Positions 61,193 through 64,000 of a stretch of DNA of 64,000 nt are shown here, piece after piece. Under the pieces are notes generated by a model that made no database searches, had not been told where the DNA came from, and saw only the letters and a program-made list of their open reading frames with translations. How positions within the stretch are numbered: position 1 is the stretch's first letter; every line of letters starts with the position of its first letter. A program made the position numbers and the translations under genes. This DNA is from Pseudomonas sp. P8_241 (GTDB taxonomy: Bacteria; Pseudomonadota; Gammaproteobacteria; Pseudomonadales; Pseudomonadaceae), in the NCBI RefSeq assembly GCF_034008315.1, contig NZ_CP125377.1, forward strand, positions 5,768,501 through 5,832,500, given 5' to 3'.

Positions 61193-62200
61193 TTGAACGC
61201 ACCCATCGAACCACATCGTTTCATCCTCGAGCCCTTTGAAGCTCGCCGCTTCGCCAATCTGTGCGGGCAATTCGACGAGCACCTGCGCTTGATCGAACAG
61301 CGCCTGACCATCGAGATCCGCAACCGCGGAAACCAGTTCGAACTGATCGGCGAACCCAAACACACCACCTCCGCGGAAAACCTCCTGCGCCGCCTGTACC
61401 GGGAAACCAAGGGTACCGAGTTGTCGCCGGACATGGTTCACCTGTTCCTGCAGGAATCTGCCGTCGAAGAGCTGGACAACCACTCGCCCGCCGAAGCCTC
61501 CGTCGCCCTGCGTACCAAAAAAGGCATGATTCGCCCACGCGGCTTGAATCAGCTGCGCTATGTGAAGGAAATTCTCGGTAACGATATCAATTTCGGCATC
61601 GGCCCGGCCGGTACCGGCAAGACTTATCTGGCGGTTGCCTGCGCGGTGGACGCGCTGGAACGCGAACAGATTCGCCGCATCCTGCTGGTTCGCCCGGCGG
61701 TCGAAGCGGGTGAAAAACTCGGTTTCCTGCCCGGCGACCTGTCGCAGAAAATCGACCCTTATCTGCGCCCGCTCTATGACGCGCTCTACGAAATGCTGGG
61801 TTTCGAATACGTCGCCAAGCTGATCGAGCGTCAAGTGATTGAAGTTGCGCCACTGGCGTACATGCGCGGCCGTACGCTGAACAACAGCTTCATCATTCTC
61901 GATGAGAGCCAGAACACCACGGTCGAGCAGATGAAGATGTTCCTGACCCGGATCGGTTTCGGCTCAACAGCGGTCATCACCGGCGACATCACCCAGGTTG
62001 ACCTCCCACGCGGCACGAAATCCGGCTTGCACCATGTGATCGAAGTGCTCAAGGACGTACCAGGTATCACCTTCACCCATTTCCAGCCCAAGGACGTTGT
62101 GCGCCATCCATTGGTGCAGCGCATTGTCGAAGCCTACGAGCGCTTCGAAACCAAAGCGGCCGATGATGCAGCCGCCAAGGATAGCCGCCGCGATGCTTGA
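61193..62200 (+). CDS. ybeZ: PhoH-family ATPase YbeZ
   Basis: This 335-residue PhoH-like ATPase partners YbeY in rRNA maturation. An N-terminal KH-like part (about 8-95) precedes the P-loop GPAGTGKT at 137-144, [18 protein letters not shown], Walker [10 protein letters not shown] near 230-238 and [10 protein letters not shown]. It starts with TTG, giving [18 protein letters not shown], the usual N-terminus. Its last eight bases overlap ybeY, so translation is coupled. Confidence 0.94.
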   Translation: MNAPIEPHRFILEPFEARRFANLCGQFDEHLRLIEQRLTIEIRNRGNQFELIGEPKHTTSAENLLRRLYRETKGTELSPDMVHLFLQESAVEELDNHSPAEASVALRTKKGMIRPRGLNQLRYVKEILGNDINFGIGPAGTGKTYLAVACAVDALEREQIRRILLVRPAVEAGEKLGFLPGDLSQKIDPYLRPLYDALYEMLGFEYVAKLIERQVIEVAPLAYMRGRTLNNSFIILDESQNTTVEQMKMFLTRIGFGSTAVITGDITQVDLPRGTKSGLHHVIEVLKDVPGITFTHFQPKDVVRHPLVQRIVEAYERFETKAADDAAAKDSRRDA

Positions 62201-62687
62201 GCTTGATCTGCAAATCGCCACCGACGCCGCTGCCCCTGGCGAGGCCGAGTTCCGCCAATGGTGCGAACTGGCCCTGCGCCAGCGCACTGCCGACTCGGAA
62301 ATGACCATTCGTCTGGTCGACGAGGCTGAAGGTCGCGAGCTGAACCACACCTGGCGGCAGAAGGATTACGCCACCAACGTCCTATCGTTTCCGGCCGATG
62401 TACCGGACGAGTTTCTCGACATCCCGTTGCTGGGCGATTTGGTGATCTGCGTCGCCGTGGTCGAGCGCGAAGCTGCCGAACAAGGCAAGGCACTCAACGC
62501 CCATTGGGCGCATCTGGTGATTCACGGCTGCTTGCATCTACTTGGTTACGACCATATAGAGGACGAGGAAGCCGAAGAAATGGAAGCACTGGAACGAACG
62601 TTGCTTGCTGAACTGGGCTTTCCCGATCCGTACGCGGATGACGAAACTGACGTACCCCCTACCAAAACAACAAAGGATTCAGAGTAA
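62193..62687 (+). CDS. ybeY: Endoribonuclease YbeY
   Basis: This 164-residue zinc endoribonuclease acts in 16S rRNA 3'-end maturation and ribosome quality control. The zinc motif [11 protein letters not shown] gives His111, His115 and His121, and YATNVLSFP at 59-67 is the conserved substrate-side segment. The start overlaps the end of ybeZ. The last 12 residues are a non-conserved acidic/Thr/Lys tail. corC follows 5 bp later. Confidence 0.96.
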   Translation: MLELDLQIATDAAAPGEAEFRQWCELALRQRTADSEMTIRLVDEAEGRELNHTWRQKDYATNVLSFPADVPDEFLDIPLLGDLVICVAVVEREAAEQGKALNAHWAHLVIHGCLHLLGYDHIEDEEAEEMEALERTLLAELGFPDPYADDETDVPPTKTTKDSE

Positions 62688-62692
62688 TCGCT

Positions 62693-63532
62693 ATGAGCGA
62701 AGATCGATCGAGCAACGGGCAGAAGTCATGGCTGGGCAAGCTCACCCAGGCTTTTGCCCACGAGCCGAAAAACCGCCAGGAGCTGCTGGAGCTGCTGCGC
62801 GATGCACATCAGAACAAACTGCTGGACAGCGAAGCGCTGGCCATCGTCGAAGGTGCCATCCAGGTAGCCGACCTGCAAGTTCGCGACATCATGGTCCCGC
62901 GCTCGCAAATGGTCAGCATCAAGGCGACCCAGACACCCCGCGAATTCCTGCCTGCCGTGGTCGACTCGGCGCACTCGCGCTACCCGGTCATCGGCGAAAG
63001 CCATGATGACGTGATGGGCGTGTTGCTCGCCAAGGACTTGCTGCCGTTGATCCTCAAGGAGAACGGCGATAGCTTCAACATCAAGGACCTGCTGCGGCCG
63101 GCCACTTTTGTACCCGAATCCAAGCGCCTTAATGTGTTGCTGCGCGAATTCCGCGCCAACCACAATCACATGGCCATCGTCATCGACGAATACGGCGGTG
63201 TGGCAGGCCTGGTGACCATCGAAGACGTGCTGGAACAGATCGTCGGCGACATCGAAGATGAACACGACGTCGAAGAAGACAGCTACATCAAGCCACTACC
63301 CAGCGGTGACTTCCTGATCAAGGCCCTGACGCCGATCGAGAACTTCAACGAGTTCTTCGACAGCGAATTCTCCGACGACGAATTCGACACCGTCGGCGGC
63401 CTGGTGATGAGCGCATTCGGGCATCTGCCCAAGCGCAACGAAATCACGGAAATTGGCCCCTACCGCTTCCGCATCCTCAATGCCGACAGTCGTCGGATTC
63501 ACTTGCTTCGCCTGACGCCTATTGCTCGCTAA
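62693..63532 (+). CDS. corC: CorC/YbeX-type protein
   Basis: This 279-residue cytosolic protein has two CBS domains (about 65-125 and 130-190) and a C-terminal CorC_HlyC domain (about 205-275), with the linker VRDIMVPRSQMVS typical of the family. Traditionally linked to magnesium/cobalt efflux with CorA; recent views connect YbeX to ribosome metabolism, which fits its place between ybeY and lnt. Confidence 0.94.
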   Translation: MSEDRSSNGQKSWLGKLTQAFAHEPKNRQELLELLRDAHQNKLLDSEALAIVEGAIQVADLQVRDIMVPRSQMVSIKATQTPREFLPAVVDSAHSRYPVIGESHDDVMGVLLAKDLLPLILKENGDSFNIKDLLRPATFVPESKRLNVLLREFRANHNHMAIVIDEYGGVAGLVTIEDVLEQIVGDIEDEHDVEEDSYIKPLPSGDFLIKALTPIENFNEFFDSEFSDDEFDTVGGLVMSAFGHLPKRNEITEIGPYRFRILNADSRRIHLLRLTPIAR

Positions 63533-63540
63533 GGATTGAA

Positions 63541-64000
63541 ATGCGCTGGACAACCCGCCCCGGCTGGCCCGGTAACCTGCTGGCCGTGGCGGCCGGTGCA
63601 ATCACCACCCTGGCGCTGGCGCCGTTCGATATCTGGCCATTGGCATTACTGGCAGTCGGCCTGTTCTACGCCGGTCTACGTGAACTGAGCCCGCGCCAAG
63701 CGCTGGGACGCGGCTGGTGTTTCGGCTTCGGCCTGTTCGGCGCCGGCACCAGCTGGATCTACTACAGCATCCACCACTTCGGTGGTGCTTCGGTGCTGCT
63801 GGCCGGCTTCCTGATGCTGATCTTCACCGCGGCGATTGCCTGGTTCTTCGCCCTGCCCGCCTGGCTCTGGGCGCGCTGGCTGCGCCGCAATGAGGCGCCG
63901 CTAGCCGATTCGCTGGCTTTCGCGGCGTTGTGGGTAGGCCAGGAAGCGTTCCGCGGCTGGTTCCTGACCGGCTTCCCATGGCTTTACTCCGGCTACAGTC
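63541..64000 (+). CDS. lnt: Apolipoprotein N-acyltransferase Lnt, 5' part
   Basis: The first 153 codons of a gene that continues past the window end. The product is the inner-membrane enzyme that adds the third acyl chain to lipoproteins. At least four hydrophobic segments are visible, and GWFLTGFPWLYSGY near the end is a conserved stretch before the nitrilase-like catalytic domain, which lies outside. The ATG is 8 bp after the corC stop. Confidence 0.93.
   Translation, partial: MRWTTRPGWPGNLLAVAAGAITTLALAPFDIWPLALLAVGLFYAGLRELSPRQALGRGWCFGFGLFGAGTSWIYYSIHHFGGASVLLAGFLMLIFTAAIAWFFALPAWLWARWLRRNEAPLADSLAFAALWVGQEAFRGWFLTGFPWLYSGYS

Overview
The window is chromosomal DNA of a Pseudomonas, most likely of the P. 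fluorescens group. The evidence is the even, high GC content of nearly all genes, a cyanide-insensitive oxidase operon (cioAB), a LadS-type calcium-family hybrid kinase placed directly before thiD-thiE-hemL, the order miaB-ybeZ-ybeY-corC-lnt known from P. aeruginosa, and about seventeen REP/REPIN-type palindromes of the kind scattered through P. fluorescens genomes. I see no rRNA, tRNA, prophage, insertion sequence or CRISPR array. Most of the window is ordinary core and soft-core genome; no obviously novel multi-gene system stands out, but there are several small regulatory and structural signals worth checking.

Layout. 0.4-4 kb: mscL, a ferredoxin-NADP reductase, a LuxR solo (PpoR-like) and the rRNA methylase RlmG. 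4-7 kb: cioA-cioB and a 55-residue membrane protein on the minus strand behind a perfect ANR/FNR box. 7-12 kb: an MFS exporter, a DJ-1/PfpI-like protein without its cysteine, a small secreted protein, and a purine permease translationally coupled to trmA. 12-19 kb: a quinate/shikimate catabolic locus (aroQ, quinate/shikimate dehydrogenase, TetR regulator, quiC, MFS carrier), whose two promoter regions share a 14-bp palindrome. 19-30 kb: DMT exporters, an IclR regulator, a zinc metallopeptidase, hydrolases, tesB, a histone-deacetylase-like enzyme, a flavoprotein and rhlE. 30-35 kb: an AsnC-type regulator, an NYN/DnaQ-like nuclease pair, DUF2076, a YciC-like protein and an EEP-family phosphatase/nuclease.

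35-42 kb is the most accessory-looking part: an SsuABC/TauABC-type ABC importer, a class III omega-aminotransferase, an aldehyde dehydrogenase and a divergent LysR regulator, which together look like an uptake and catabolic unit for an unidentified primary amine or amino acid. The gene for its binding protein has an unusual nested-hairpin leader. 42-52 kb holds hrpB, a YceK-like lipoprotein, a FieF-like metal exporter, a low-complexity secreted protein, an Lrp-type regulator, rluE, amn and an AidB-like acyl-CoA dehydrogenase. 52-64 kb holds ladS, thiD, thiE, hemL, a Sel1-repeat protein, a DUF1820 protein, miaB, ybeZ, ybeY, corC and the 5' part of lnt, which runs off the window end.

Functional coherence is strongest in three places: the quinate genes would convert quinate or shikimate to protocatechuate; the cio operon supplies a terminal oxidase with a predicted ANR input; and miaB-lnt is the conserved RNA-maturation/envelope cluster of gammaproteobacteria. 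Start codons were moved from the longest open frame whenever a ribosome-binding site, a stop-start overlap or family length favoured another start.
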